Assembly (NCBI RefSeq): GCF_963855985.1
Contig: NC_087099.1
Coordinates: forward strand, 3,750,001-3,814,000
From: Ostrinia nubilalis
Lineage: Eukaryota > Arthropoda > Insecta > Lepidoptera > Crambidae
DNA: 64,000 nt
Reading direction: 5' to 3'
The translations under genes and the position numbers were made by a program. Below the pieces are notes generated by a model. It was not told the origin of the DNA. It saw only the letters and a program-made list of their open reading frames with translations, and did no database searches. Position 1 is the first letter of the stretch; every line of letters starts with the position of its first letter. Positions 1 to 12,235 of the stretch are shown in pieces.

Positions 1-59
1 CAAACAACTTACAACTTGCACTCCACAATTGTTTACAGAGCAAAAAGAACTCACCATAA

Positions 60-480
60 CTAAATGCTCAATAAAAATGGCGGTGTGGATTCATGTGAAC
101 GAGCAGCTGAGCAAAAACAAACGGAGAAACGAAATGTAAGCATACAGGTAATCTCGTTCGTCTCTTGGTAATAGTACACCCAGGGCTGTTTAGTCCCGTC
201 CGAGCCGCGGGCTTGGTCTACTGTCTTTAAGGCAAGGCAGTTTATTTTTAAGTGGAGTTTGGCGCGGAACCAAAGCGGACCTAGTCTACTAGAGGAACTA
301 ACATTTGACCAAAATTTTTGCAGCAGCAGCTGACCAAAAACAAATGAAGAAACGAAATGTACACCCAGGGCTGATGGACCCGTCCGAACCGCAAGCCCGC
401 GGGTATACTAGCCACGTTTATTTATTTGTAGGCGGAGCTTATTGCGGAACTCTAGCGGACCTAGCCAAGATGGAATTCGT
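60..480. repeat. Degenerate tandem duplication
   Basis: Two diverged copies of one segment lie side by side, at about 100-285 and 325-465. Both share the core gaaacgaaatgta, then acccagggctg, then cccgtccga followed by a ccgcgggc block, and both end in a gcggacctag block. The open frame at 305-508 lies inside the second copy and resembles no protein I recognise, so I do not call it a gene. Confidence 0.55.
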
Positions 481-485
481 GACAG

Positions 486-1183
486 ATTTATCGTATTTGT
501 GTAAATGATCTATTAAACAGGAGATGTAAGCAATTTTATCGAACTTGGCTTTTAATTTTTTAACAAGGGCAAGTGAAGTTCTTGAACCACTAAACTATGA
601 ATTGAGCTGAACTACAGCAGAAGCCTAAAAATCTGCTTTAGAAAAAATATAAAATAATTAAGACCCACAATTTCAACCAATTTTAGATAGGTAGTGGAAC
701 AACTAGTTTTACTATTCTTTGAACAACGCCTAAGTATGAACTTGGCTTAAACACAGCGGGTACAGGCGTAAACTGTCCCTTAACGAATCCAGTGAAATAG
801 ATGCTAAGAAATCAAGATAACAAGACTTTGAGATTTTTCTTTCTTCATACATTTTAAAATGTTCAATCGTGCTACTAGATAACATTCAGATACCAGATAA
901 CTGTCTAAAACTTTATTGGAAACCACTGAAATTTAACATTATAGTACAGTATTAGTGTAGAGTTTAAACCAAAAAAAAATTTTGAATGTGGTGTTGCTAA
1001 AAAAGTGTATTTAGATTCATCTGGGTCCTTACAAAAGTAAAGTCGACGAGGAAAACTACCCATGAAAATCCCAAAATGGTAACGCACGTAATGACGTCAT
1101 CAAGTTCTTGCATATAAATCTACCCAGTTCTGGCGCCTTCAACCACTGTGGCCAAAGTTAGAATAATTCATTTTCTATTATAG
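486..1183. other. Unassigned non-coding stretch
   Basis: AT-rich sequence with no convincing coding region or repeat that I can recognise. Confidence 0.4.
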
Positions 1184-1485
1184 CGAATGAATATAACCCC
1201 GCCCGAGATGCAGTAAGTTTAAGCAGAAACTACGCGATTATTGGCCTCATCGAGGAAACTCGCGATAAGTGGGTCAAACGTGTTTTCAATATGTTTTACT
1301 CTCTTCTCAATCAGTACAAACATTTGATAAGAAAACTCGCTGTGTTATTTTTGAGCAGGGAAAATGCTGAACATGCGTCTGATACAGACACAATAGAAAA
1401 ACAATTGAATAATGACGGGTTGAGACAATTTTATACGCCCTCACATACGTCAACGTTCTTTTGTTTTTGCCCTAGCGCGAATTAG
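1184..1485 (+). CDS. Possible exon or relic of a sulfotransferase-like gene
   Basis: An open frame follows a plausible splice acceptor (ttttctattatag, ending at 1183) and runs to a stop at 1485. It would enter in phase 1. The first part contains an RNYAIIGLIEE stretch followed by an amphipathic helix-like segment; later comes a TIEKQLNNDGLRQFYT stretch. Position and pattern recall the C-terminal part of the heparan-sulfate 2-O-sulfotransferase and Pipe family, where a hydrophobic VGxxEE block precedes a helix and an FY motif follows. This resemblance is from memory of the family and is weak. The last 15 or so residues look like intron read-through. No partner exon was found. It may be a decayed copy or chance. 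Confidence 0.25.
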
Positions 1486-2164
1486 GCCCGATTTGACCAA
1501 ACTTTTATCCAAGATTAACTCCTGGTAACTATGTAACTATAACTGGCACATTGACAGTATCAGTATGGGAAATTTATGTCAAAACTGATGATTTATTCTG
1601 AGATTCATATTTAATTATTTACTCTTGTTAATACTAAAAATAAAGCAAACTAAAGCCAGTAAAACAAAACAATGTTTTTTTTTCTTTCAAATACTTATCA
1701 GAGATCTATGCTCTATTAACTGACAAATAAATTCCTAAAACTTCTAACATCACATTACCTAATAGTTACTGCCATCTAACATAAATTAACTGCTCGCAAA
1801 TCGTTGTTAGCAGTATGTTTGTCCAATAACATCGCAATAACTAAACTTCCTGCAACTGTAATATTCATAGAGTTGTAATGGAAATGTGAATAATTCCACC
1901 CAGTTCCAACTAGTTTCAACTAGTACTACTAGTACTTACCACACGTCGACGTTTGGGACTAGTCTTGATCACACTTGCCATATGAACTAGGTACCTAAGT
2001 GACTTGGTTTTCACATAAGTTTACTAAACTTTAAAGTCTCTGAAGATCTACATTCAAGAAATTATTTAAAATTATGATATAGGTAGTATAATTAAAAGTA
2101 GTAGAGATTTTTTATTTTTATTTTTCATAAATCATGAGAAACTAAAACTGTCTCTATTTCTTTG
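1486..2164. other. Unassigned non-coding stretch
   Basis: AT-rich; a short ctagta-rich patch lies near 1905-1930. Nothing else was recognised. Confidence 0.4.
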
Positions 2165-2300
2165 CTTGTTAACTTTCGTTTATTTATTTAAAATCTTTAT
2201 TGCACACACATAATAAATATCGGTACAACAGGCGAGCTTAATGCCATGGCATTCAGATCCAGCTAACCAAATCTGATCGAGGGCAGCACCTTACCTAATC
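2165..2300 (-). mobile_element. LINE 3' tail fragment (CR1/Zenon-like)
   Basis: A tttattgcaca-type terminus is followed by gcgagcttaatgccatggcattc. The same arrangement recurs at 56206-56345. This is typical of 3' ends of a common lepidopteran non-LTR retrotransposon read on the minus strand. The family name is from memory. Confidence 0.45.
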
Positions 2301-3218
2301 CCATACAAATATAAGTCAATCCACCAAACCCAAAAGCAAAGAAAAACGTCCCCAACTACGATATGAGGTCGCGGGAACTCTAAAAGATAGTTTATTTTTA
2401 TTTATCGTCGCCGTGATCAATCGTCGGTGCCGAACGTGTGTTCGACGTAAAGAAACGTCAATAAGTGACTCGAAATTTATCTCTTCCGTTCGGAAATTGA
2501 AATTTCGACCCCCGCCCTGAGATCCTAGTCCAATTTCGAGGTCGTCTTTGCCGCAAATAGATTTCGGGGTGAACAAGACAGAAACTAAATTTGTCCTGAG
2601 GCCATAGACAAGGGGCAGGTCGACAAACACTAAAGCAGTGATGACGAATTGTCCTAATTTGTTGAATACTCCGCTAAAATACGGTACTATTTAAATAGGA
2701 ATTAAGTAAGTAATAATGACATTGTCTTTTTAAACCATTTCTATTTACTTTAATGAAATCATCCCACTAGTACAAACGTAGCTGAATTCACTTTTTATCA
2801 CCGCCGAACTAAATAAAAATGAGCATATTAGGGGAGCCTTATCTTGCAAAAGTTTTTCCAGAGATGTCGATTACCCTAAAACAAACACCCTTCAGTCGTG
2901 AACGAGTACTTTTTGCTGTGCAGCATTTGCATTTTTTAAAGCAACAATAGTCACAAAAGTACTAGTGGCGTACCTACTCAAGGACCTATAGTTCACAATG
3001 AAAACATTTAAGACCATAATATCATTCAAAGTCAACGCCTTACCAGCTTCTGTATCCACTGGTAAAGTGTGAAATATATTCACGACCGCAGCGGGTCTTA
3101 TAGGTACGGTCACGCATTACCATAACTAAAGGGCAGTACAAAAATCTACGGAGTTTCCATTATAAAGAGTGGGGCCGAATTGTATTAAACGAGGGACTGG
3201 GTTGGAGAAACGAACTAT
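2301..3218. other. Unassigned non-coding stretch
   Basis: Small frames here (for example 2316-2630 and 2892-3113, minus) show no domain, family resemblance or splice context. Nothing supportable was seen. Confidence 0.4.
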
Positions 3219-3439
3219 ATTTTCATGTGACTTTTCCTGAGACATACTTGAAAATTAATTACTATTCTACTTGATTTAATAGAATCATTGTATTGTGGCT
3301 ATGATAAAAAAAAATATGAATCAGTAATTATTTTCATGTGACTTTCCTGAGACATACTTGAAAATTAATTACGATTCTACTTGATTTAATAAAATCATTG
3401 TATTGTGGCTATGATAAAAAAATATATGAATCAGTAATA
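3219..3439. repeat. 111-bp tandem duplication
   Basis: Two nearly identical units, 3219-3329 and 3330-3439, both starting attttcatgtgact and ending gaatcagtaat. They differ by a few substitutions and short indels, so the duplication is fairly recent. Confidence 0.85.
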
Positions 3440-4244
3440 GTGAAATGTTTTAACATTGACTTATTTTATTTGTTTTAACTGCAAAAAGTTCAAGCTTTTT
3501 GTCAACAAAACTTTTGCACGAATGTCAAAATAGCCACAGATAATAGACACAGGTCACTAGTGGTAGACTGAAAAACAAGCCCCGGATTTTAACAAAATAA
3601 AAACAAAAACAGCCTTTTAATGTGTCGCAATAAGCAAATGTTCCATCCATTTGCAGCCAGCCGTCCCGGTAAAGCTATCAGAGTTAATATACGCAAATTA
3701 GTTGATGCAGCGCGTAACAACCAAAGAAACGAGGCTAAAATGGCTAAATGGAATGTTTTAACGCGATGTAGTAACAGTGGAAATTTTAGTAACGGTGATA
3801 AGTTCACCTGTGGGAGTTGGCCACACCCATGGCAAGATCAATTAATTAAGACAATGTCAAAGTATATCCTTTCTTATTAATGTGATTATTATCATAAATA
3901 TGTAAATAATTCTAGATCTTTCATTGCAATAAATCGTAGATAAAAACCATACTCTACGCAAAGGAAATTCTAAATAAATTATAATAATAGATGAATCAGC
4001 TTTGAAATGCAAAGCTCATTTTTTATTAAATTTTCACTAAAATGTCACTCGTTTCATAAATATAAAAACAAATCCGTACTGAATTTTACTAACAGATTGA
4101 TTTGAAATTCAAATTGAATTCTCTATGGAGTACAACATGCATGATTGAACAAGCTTTTGGGTAGCGATATTGCTATGTGAATTTGTATGACTTTGACATT
4201 AAAAAGTAACATTTTAAAATTGTCATTTTTTATCCTACCGGAAA
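3440..4244. other. Unassigned non-coding stretch
   Basis: The 3620-3880 frame has no recognisable domain and lies in ordinary AT-rich sequence. Nothing supportable was seen. Confidence 0.4.
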
Positions 4245-4408
4245 GCGCAGCGCAGGATGTCCACCCACAAGGTGGACCGCTGACTTTATAAAGGTAACAG
4301 GAAGGCGCTGGATGCAGGCCGCTACCAACCGGTCATTATAGAATCATTGGGGGAGGCCTATGTTCGGCAGTGGACGTCCTGACGTCCGGACGGCTGAAAT
4401 GATGATTT
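4245..4408 (+). mobile_element. RTE-type LINE 3' end, decayed
   Basis: A 5'-truncated copy of the family best seen at 26395-26545. It keeps the block encoding GRRWMQAATN and the aggcctatgttcggcagtgg segment, but has gained internal changes and a small duplication (gtcctgacgtcc) before the terminal ggctgaaatgatgat. Confidence 0.7.
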
Positions 4409-4680
4409 TACTATAAAATATGGGGGAAAGTTAAAAAAAATATATTTTATTTTACCCACATCCCATAAAAACGAAAGGTCAGTACATCAGCACCCATACA
4501 TGAATAAATACATTGCCCCGGGCTCACTTTGTGCCTACACAAAGAGTCGGTGGCGACCTCTATAAATCTTATATTCGATCCTGGAGGTCAACCGATCTCG
4601 AGTCGAGGCGATAATCAGGATCGGGCTATAAATTGTTTATTGGGAACGAGGGGCAAATTGTAATGTGAGTTGTATAATTT

Positions 4681-4905
4681 GGGTCCTTGCTTTCGACGTA
4701 AAAGGGACAAGTGCAGCAGGACCGAGTGTCAATTGTCATTTTTACTGCCAAACGACCATGATTAAAGTTTTAAGGTCCAATGGGTGGGTGGTCTAATTCG
4801 GTAGCAAAGGATGCTTCCGACGTAAAAGGAACAAGTGCGGCAGATCCAAGTATCAATTGACGTTTTACTATCAAACGCCCTAGTTAAAGTTTGGGGTCCA
4901 AAATT
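4681..4905. repeat. Degenerate ~125-bp tandem duplication
   Basis: Two related units share cgacgtaaaaggracaagtg, then a gtrtcaattg block and a cgaccatgattaaagttt-like block. They lie at about 4690-4800 and 4815-4905. Confidence 0.6.
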
Positions 4906-5417
4906 ATTATACATTTATAATAGGCCAAGATATCTTTAAAATACTTTGTATATTTGCTTACTTCTTTCCTTATTAGATAATTATGTGCCATGAATTTAAT
5001 TTTCAACCGACCTCATAATTCCATGGCATTGCTATTCTTCATGATCATTACGAGATGTATAGTTAATCTTTAAATATTATATTATTGTGCAGATGACAAC
5101 ACTAAGGGCTCATTCTTATTAGCAAATTATCATAATCATGCAAAATAGCAACTAATATAAACACATAAATGCAGTCGTTTCAATGTAGGTATAGTAACCC
5201 TACTGTTCTTGCTTAAAATATTTCCAATAGCGTCAAAGCGAAATTGTAGTATCGTTGACTATTCAATAGAATACTGAATTATTGAATCTCTGTCAGGTAT
5301 ATGAAATTTGAATTATGGAATTAGGTCAGAGACTGAAGACACGGCTATAGTAAATGGTGATAGAGAATAAAACAGTGTGATTTGTGTATTATTAATATTA
5401 ATATTAATTGAACTAGG
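4906..5417. other. Unassigned non-coding stretch
   Basis: AT-rich. Nothing was recognised. Confidence 0.4.
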
Positions 5418-5582
5418 CTTCATTTAAATTATTTTATTTTTCATACAAATCGGATTTTATAAAATTTGTTTTGTATGAAAATTAAAATGATGATATCAAA
5501 TTTCTGACTTCACCATACTATTTATATGCATATGTTAACATGGGCTAGTGTCGGCTCATATACCCATTTACCTAACACCCTG
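5418..5582. mobile_element. TA-flanked palindromic MITE, one arm lost
   Basis: This holds the loop and right arm of the roughly 265-bp hairpin element seen complete at 50429-50693 and 56529-56792. It ends in ctaacaccctg followed by TA. The left arm is absent, so the copy is truncated. Confidence 0.75.
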
Positions 5583-6235
5583 TATAGTATTTAAATCATG
5601 CCGTTTGCAGTATTTTTACAATAATAAATAACCTCAACAAAGAGCCATATTATGTCTTTGTTTTATTTTTGTTCCAGATAAATTATTACGTACTTAAGTA
5701 TCATGCTTTCCTTAATTTATCACTTATTGAGAAAACTGTGCCCGCTTCTTAGTGACGTTAAGTATTATAGGTTTTTTTATTAAGTCAATCAAATTCGTCA
5801 AAACATCAGTTCAAAATCCTAAAGCTATATTTTTACTTTATATAGGACTTAACCAAGGATTGAGCGATTAAATCCGCTCGCTCAGCTTGAAAAATAAGAA
5901 TGGAACTTTATGGAGCTTTTTCTAGCGATCATTTGCGTATCGCATTCAATTCTCGATTCCGTTTCCCAGAATTTCTTTGTAATGCGCTGTTCCAGCAATG
6001 GCGTATCGATTGCAATTGAGAAAAAAATATACGAGTATTTACAAGTATATGAGGAAATAATATTTAGATTAGATATAAGGGTACGTATTAGAAGTAGTTG
6101 AAAGTAAGATAGCCATCATGGGAGGATGACATTGTAATGAATGAAGCTTGCTTCTACTTTCAGTTTGATCTTCAAAATAACATTCCATCAGGTGAGCAGG
6201 CGGAAAGCTTGCCCATTGTGGTAAACGATTTGAGT
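5583..6235. other. Unassigned non-coding stretch
   Basis: Nothing supportable. The short frame at 5910-6101 has no family resemblance. Confidence 0.4.
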
Positions 6236-6372
6236 ATTGGTGGACCGACGACCTCATGAAGGTAACAGGAAGGCGCTGAATGCAGGCCGCTACCAACCAA
6301 CCATTATGGAAATTGAGGAGGCCTATGTTCAGCAGTGGAAGTCCTATGGCTGAAATGATGATGACGATGAAT
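6236..6372 (+). mobile_element. RTE-type LINE 3' end fragment
   Basis: 5'-truncated copy encoding a degenerate WTDDLMKVTGRR stretch with an internal stop, ending ggctgaaatgatgatgacgatg. Same family as 4245-4408 and 26395-26545. Confidence 0.75.
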
Positions 6373-6784
6373 GTCGAGCAGTAAACTGACGATTCCAGGT
6401 AAGTAGGAGGTACTTACTTACTACGAGCTGAAATGACTGACTGATGAAGCTAGACTAAAATAGTAGGCAGAATACCTACCTGTTGTACCTATATTCGCCA
6501 TAATTAGGGGAACATTCTCTACGCCTGTATACTGTATACATACAGTAACAAAATTGCTCTTTAGTCTAATTTTAGCCTACGAAGCCCTAGCTGTAATTTT
6601 AGGTTCGCCACACGACCCCTCGTTAGGGCTAGGTCACTGCTCCGGTATGTTGTGGTTTGAGTATAGCGAGCTTGTATATGCAGCAAGGCAAAGGTAAGAT
6701 GGTTTAAAAAGTCTATTAATATAACACTTCGTATTGTAACATACTACGCCACATTGTCATAACAATAAGAAATATTTTCAAAAA

Positions 6785-6864
6785 TATTAGTTTTTTGACA
6801 ATGCGAGATGCCCTTCTATATTTTCAGAAATCTTAATTTTTTTGACAATGCGAGATGCCCTTCT
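6785..6864. repeat. 47-bp tandem duplication
   Basis: The string tttgacaatgcgagatgccc followed by ttct occurs twice, 47 bp apart (from 6794 and from 6841), with similar leading sequence. Confidence 0.8.
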
Positions 6865-6872
6865 GAGAGATT

Positions 6873-7449
6873 CTGGATGGAAGTGTACCTACGCCTGTTA
6901 CTCTTTCATGCAAAAAGTACTGGACGAACTAGATGAATTTTTTTTTTGTATTAATTGACCTAAGTTAAAATTACAACAATAGGGCGTCAACTTATTTCAG
7001 TGACACACTGAATATCAATTATATAGCCCGAGACAAAAGCTATTCCAATATCGAATTGGATTTTCCCATGATAAAACCCCTACATTGATGTACGAGTACA
7101 TTCACTTAACTGGCAGATACAGATGTGTATCGCCCTAATAATGATCTACATTGGATACTCTGCTTATTTCCGCAGAGGTATATTACAAAAATGTCTGTCA
7201 ATATGTCCCCACAGCGAGATTAGTCACGTCAACCCACATTCTGTGTTATATACGGCCATGTCGTCATAGTCCAGGCAAATCAGTCTCTATATTCCAACGG
7301 CCGTTGATGACCGCCAGTCCCATTGCGGGCTCAGTTCGCGCATAACACAAATATTTTATTTATTTGTGTGCATGCACATAATAAAATAGATAGAAAAAAA
7401 TGTTTAATAGCACTGAGATCCACATCGTCACCACAATAATTATTAAAAA
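6873..7449. other. Unassigned non-coding stretch
   Basis: Non-coding sequence; a tttatttatttgtgtgcatgc patch near 7355 may be another LINE tail relic. The frame at 7151-7345 was not recognised. Confidence 0.35.
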
Positions 7450-8228
7450 CTAGCGGCCGCCCGCGACTTCGTACGCGTGGATCCCGTTTTACTCCCTTCA
7501 TCTATCTTACGCGGTTTAGATTTTTTCATACAAATGTTTTTTCCCGCTAACTCCCGTTCCCGTTGGAATTTCGCAATATCCTGTTGTAACTAAGCTTTAA
7601 GTTTACTAAGGGACCTGCATGCCAAATTTCAAGCGTCTAACTTAAGCGGCTTAGATTTTTCATACAAAAGGATTTTCCCGGTAATTCCTGTTCCTGTGGG
7701 AATTTCGGGAATTCCTTTCTTAGTGCACCTCTACGGTACCTAAGCTACGTCCCTTATAAATTTCAAGTGCCTACGTTTAGCCGTTTAGGCTGTGCGTGGG
7801 TATGTCAGTGAGTCAGTCATACAAAAGGAATTTCCCGCTAACTCCCGTTCCCGTGAGAATTTCGCAATATCCTGTTGTAACTAAGCTTTAAATTTACTAA
7901 GGTACCTGCATGCCAAATTTCAAGCGTCTATCTTACGTGGCTTAGATTTTTTCATACAAATGTTTTTTCTCGCTAATTCCCATTCCCGTAGGAATTTTGC
8001 AATATCCTGTTATAACTAAGCTTTAAGTTTACTAAGGTACCAGCTGCTTGCCAAATTTCAAGCGTCTAACTTAAGCGGTTTAGATTTTTCATACAAAAGG
8101 ATTTTCCCGCTAATGCCCGTTCCCGTGGGAATTCCTAAGTATCCTATAACCTGCCCAGGAGTATGAAGAATAATTGTACCAAGTTTCGTTAAAATCCGTC
8201 GAGTAGTTTTTGTTTCTATAAGGAACAT

Positions 8229-8273
<45 letters not shown>

Positions 8274-8392
8274 AATTTTACTGATTGCATTTTTGGCATC
8301 AGTATCGATCACTAATCACCCCCTGATAGTTATTTTGAAAATATATTTCATGTACAGAATTGACCTCTCTACAGATTTATTATAAGTATAGA
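7450..8392 (-). mobile_element. Non-autonomous Helitron, copy 1 (full length, 943 bp)
   Basis: Read on the minus strand the element starts TCTATACTTATAATAAATC and ends in a GC-rich hairpin (gcgggcggccg) followed by CTAG. It lies between A and T, the A|TC...CTAG|T arrangement that is diagnostic of Helitrons. Inside are a (gaca)n run at 8230-8275 and several iterated units of a block containing aagcggtttagattttt and attttcccgctaa, so it is longer than its sister copy. It has no coding capacity; the frame at 8058-8312 is a translation of the tetranucleotide run. Confidence 0.8.
8230..8276. repeat. (gaca)n microsatellite
   Basis: About eleven uninterrupted gaca units inside Helitron copy 1, near its 5' end. 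The sister element at 9230-9270 has an interrupted equivalent on the other strand. Confidence 0.95.
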
Positions 8393-8939
8393 TAACAACA
8401 ACATAAGGTACAAGTACCAAAATGGTATCCGAAAAACATAAGTAGTCTGGCTACATCACAAGTAATGCTTATTTCAAAATGCAAAACATACTGAGTGTGG
8501 ATGCGTTATACAGTTATATATCGTAAATGGACAAGAGTTGCATGCATGAGATTATTAAATAAGTTAAAATGCCAACAGGCTGTCAAGCTCATTAATAAAA
8601 TACAGCGTTGAACTGTTCTAACTGGGCTATGCACCCCGGTAACATGGCGAATCTGATTAAAAATAAATCTACAGGGATATCCCCTCTCCATTAGCAGTCC
8701 ACGTGAGCGCTGGGATTAAAATACTGGACTCCTGTCGCGTGTTTTCAATTTCATCCCGAAATAAAGCTTTAATTTTATCAACAGATTTAGATGAAAATTC
8801 TAATGAAACAAAGTCAAGTCCGTTATTTTGTTGAAGTTATTTGTGATAAAATTTGATTAACTCCTATAATTGGCTTCAAACTTCTTGATAAAATATCAAC
8901 AAGGTTCCACAGTGGACTTATGAAACGAACAAAAAATTA
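8393..8939. other. Spacer between opposed Helitrons
   Basis: Non-coding single-copy-looking sequence separating Helitron copies 1 and 2. The 8506-8691 frame was not recognised. Confidence 0.4.
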
Positions 8940-9055
8940 ATGCCTATTTTCACCATCAATCCCTAATTTTTAAGTGACCCCTGAAAACAAAATTCCTGAT
9001 AAGTTTTACCATAGGGTTCACTTAAAAAGTAAGGATTGATGGTGAAAACGGGCAT
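8940..9055. mobile_element. Palindromic MITE (116 bp)
   Basis: The two ends form an inverted repeat: atgcctattttcaccatcaa on the left and ttgatggtgaaaacgggcat on the right, extended by aagtgaccc and gggttcactt inside. It would fold into a near-perfect hairpin. Confidence 0.75.
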
Positions 9056-9108
9056 ACCTAAGTCTTTCAATAAGTGTGAAGTGGTAATACCACAGAATAA
9101 TAATATAA

Positions 9109-9760
9109 TCTATACTTATAATAAATCTGTAGAGAGGTCAATTCTGTACATGAAATATATTTTCAAAATAACTACCAGGGGGTGATTTATTGATCGCTAC
9201 CGATGCCAAAAATGCAATTAGTAAAATTTTTGTCTGTCTGTCTATTCTGTCTGTCTGTCTGTCTGTATGTTCCTTATAGAAACAAAAACTACTCGACGGA
9301 TTTTAACAAAACTTGGTACAATTATTCTTCATACTCCTGGGCAGGTTATAGTATACTTAGGAGCAGAGTAGTGAAGGGAAATTTTGGGAAAACGGGAGAA
9401 GTTGCCTATTTTTTAAGCTTCCGTCGCGTGTGCAGCGTTAATGGTTAAATTTGGAAGGGACATAGCTTAGGTACCGTAGAGGTGCAGTAAGAAAGGAATT
9501 CCCGAAATTCCCACGGGAACGGGAATTAGCGGGAAAATCCTTTTGTATGAAAAATCTAAACCGCTTAAGTTACACGCTTGAAATTTGGCATGCAGGTACC
9601 TTAGTAAACTCAAAGCTTAGTTACAACAGGATATTGCAAAATTCCCACGGGAACGGGAGTTAGCGGGAAAAAACATTTCTATGAAAAAATCTAAACCGCG
9701 TAAGATAGATGAAGGGGGTAAAACGGGATCCATGCGTACGAAGTCGCGGGCGGCTGCTAG
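9109..9760 (+). mobile_element. Non-autonomous Helitron, copy 2 (full length, 652 bp)
   Basis: Starts TCTATACTTATAATAAATC after an A and ends with gcgggcggctg plus CTAG before a T. It has the same subterminal order as copy 1 (tgtctg run, then the gggaaaatccttttgtatg blocks, then acgaagtcgcggg) but fewer internal units. It points opposite to copy 1, which makes a large inverted repeat. Confidence 0.8.
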
Positions 9761-10359
9761 TAAGTAATAATATCATTGTTCATAAGCCGCCATAGTTGCC
9801 ATAGGCAATCAGGTGTTACAACAAGCCTGCTAACTGAAAAAAAATAATAAGTTATTTGTTTTCTAGATTCTAGATCTAAAGCTAGTTTTAATTCTAGAAC
9901 TAGCTTTTATCCATGGCTTCGCGGTGTGTAATTCGATTTATCTTTTGTTACAGCAAGACTGACTATTACCACAATAGATTTCTATTGAAAGTATTATTAT
10001 TGTGTAGATTCGTAATAAGTATTTTATCTTGTTTTTTTTTTGTCTTTATCGTAAAATAGCACAAAGAACCAATTTAGATACTAACCAACGAAAACAAGTA
10101 ACAAAACACAGTAAATTAATTCAGATAATATTCACGACTGATCGACCTACACAAATTTTTCTTGAAGGAAAAAGGCCTTCCAAACACCCTGAAAATTGTT
10201 CAGGGAGAGTTTCGGAAAAACAACATTATTATTCCGGTTGCTGTTGGGCAGCGGAAATTTTTCCATCATTCGTTATTGGCTAGTGTGACCGCACACTATC
10301 AACAAATATCAAGTGAAAGTTTGAAAAAATGTCTACCTACGGATTCATAAAACTCTATA
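9761..10359. other. Unassigned non-coding stretch
   Basis: A small ctaga-rich palindromic patch lies near 9860-9910. The frames at 10029-10350 have no recognisable domain. Confidence 0.35.
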
Positions 10360-10488
10360 GCCTTGATCACACGTACCGAGAAAACGGGCGAGACAGTGCT
10401 CTCGGCCGAGTACTCGGTGCGTATGTTCATACATCTACTACTACGAAAGCACTGTCTCGCCCGTTTACTCGGTACGTGTGATCAAGGC
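10360..10488. mobile_element. Palindromic MITE with ~40-bp inverted ends
   Basis: The left arm starts gccttgatcacacgtaccga; the right arm ends tcggtacgtgtgatcaaggc. The arms also share acgggcgagacagtgct against agcactgtctcgcccgt. Pairing is nearly perfect apart from a loop of about 50 bp. Confidence 0.8.
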
Positions 10489-10558
10489 TTATAAGCAGAT
10501 AATTTATAAAAAGCATACTGACAGACTATCAGTACAGTTTTTTTTATTTTTCTAGACC

Positions 10559-10727
10559 AAAGCTTCAACCAGACCAACGCGTGCAGATCGCCATTGCCGG
10601 CGCGACCACAGCGCGATCATAGGCCAAAGACAAGTCGCGCGGACTGTCATGGGTCGCGCGACCTGTCACTGGCCTATGAACGCGCCGGCGATGGCGATTC
10701 TGCACCCGTTGGTGTGGCTGAAGCTTC
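10559..10727. mobile_element. GC-rich palindromic MITE
   Basis: The ends aagcttcaaccagaccaacg and ggtgtggctgaagctt pair, followed inward by gcagatcgccattgccggcg against cgccggcgatggcgattctg and by taggcca against tggccta. agaccaa occurs just outside both ends and may be a diverged target duplication. Confidence 0.75.
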
Positions 10728-12235
10728 AAAGACCAAGATATTTATTTATTTCTGACAGTGTGCGTCCTTCCAAAGACAAACGAAAATAATAAATTAAAAA
10801 AGAAGACGTAAAATCGAACTAAGCGTCAGAATAAAAATCAAGGCTGGCCTTTGGATACGTAATTTTCTCGAATCTGTTTTTACTGGCAATTTTAAATTTC
10901 CTTTCGTTGGAGGCAATAAAAATACGAGCCTTTGAAGAAAGAGATTTTATTTTAATGTTACTTTAAGGAAAAATTCTGATTAAAATCAAATACTGGATGA
11001 CACGATTTAAAATGAATGATTCGAAGGAATGTGCCAATTATATTTATTTAAATATTTACAGGTGAATAAAGAATCTATACCCATTTATAAATTAAAGTAG
11101 TAAGTTCATAATATAGCAATAATAAAAAACCTACAAAACCTCCTTTACAAGTGCTCACCAAATCTATTAGCATGGAAAGCGATCCCTATAATCAGAAGAA
11201 ACTTTTTTGCTGACCGTACAAAGCAAAAGAAAAGCTAATGACAGCAAAAACCGCGGCGGAGTAGGTATTGGCACACTTAATGCCTAGTCATTTCAGGTTC
11301 AGTGGATACGTCTACTTCAGTTTACTTTTTCAATGGTTTCCGATATTTGTGACGTAAGTTTTTGTTAAGGCCGACTATTGGACGCCATTTGCGTCTAAGA
11401 ATGGATAGGAAACAAAATTGTGGAGTGAAATTTTTATAAGTACCTAATTGATAGTTTCGACTAGAGTAAGAGAGTTTAGCTGCTACTGACTGCGTCTTAC
11501 TACTCCTAAGGCTTTCTAATAAAAGCATTCGGAAACTTAAAGATGAACTTACATTAGGGTTACAGTAATGTCAGTTGACTATTTATTAAAAATAATTTAA
11601 TTTGAGTCAGTCAAGGTAGACTAATGATGAAAATAAAGATTATGTAAGGAAAGCCTTAAAAAATGTTTATTTATGAAAATCATTGGTTTGCTTGTAAGGC
11701 CTATCGTAAAAAACTAATGGCCAAAACTTTAACCTTATCAACCAACCCGTTCAAAACTTCTGCTACCGGAAGATCTAAAAGGCCTCACAATAATTGTCGG
11801 TCTGTCGTCCCGTAGCGCACCTACATAGGAAATCGTATTAATTCATATTAAAAGGTCCGTTTCACACAAAAGCTAGGAAACGTTAATCAAGGCCGGAAGG
11901 GTCAGGGTGCGTGGACCAGTGTAGTTGGAACCCTGATTGCCATTGGCAGTGTGTACTGTCTGTCCGAAAAGTATCCGACCAGTACCAAGACTAACATTAC
12001 AACTATGTAATTTGAAGCACTAAAGATCACACATCTAGTAAAATCAGGTTTGATACATTTAGCCGGTTGAATAGTGACTGAGTTTCTTGCGCTGCTTCTT
12101 CTCAGCACTGGCCCAATTATTCTCCTGAAGCGGTGGTAGGGTTAATACTGGGACATGTAAAAGTGCTTTTTGAAAGCCTATTTGCAAAAAATAAGTGAGT
12201 TTTATGAGTTTTTTTTTTTGTGTTCAATTATTTGT
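10728..12235. other. Unassigned non-coding stretch
   Basis: AT-rich DNA with no supported gene. Frames at 11322-11528 and 11902-12108 show no family resemblance. Confidence 0.4.

Noticed and set aside
8058..8312. Cysteine-rich open frame with a repeated CLSV motif
   Set aside because: It is a translation of the (gaca)n microsatellite within a Helitron, not a protein.
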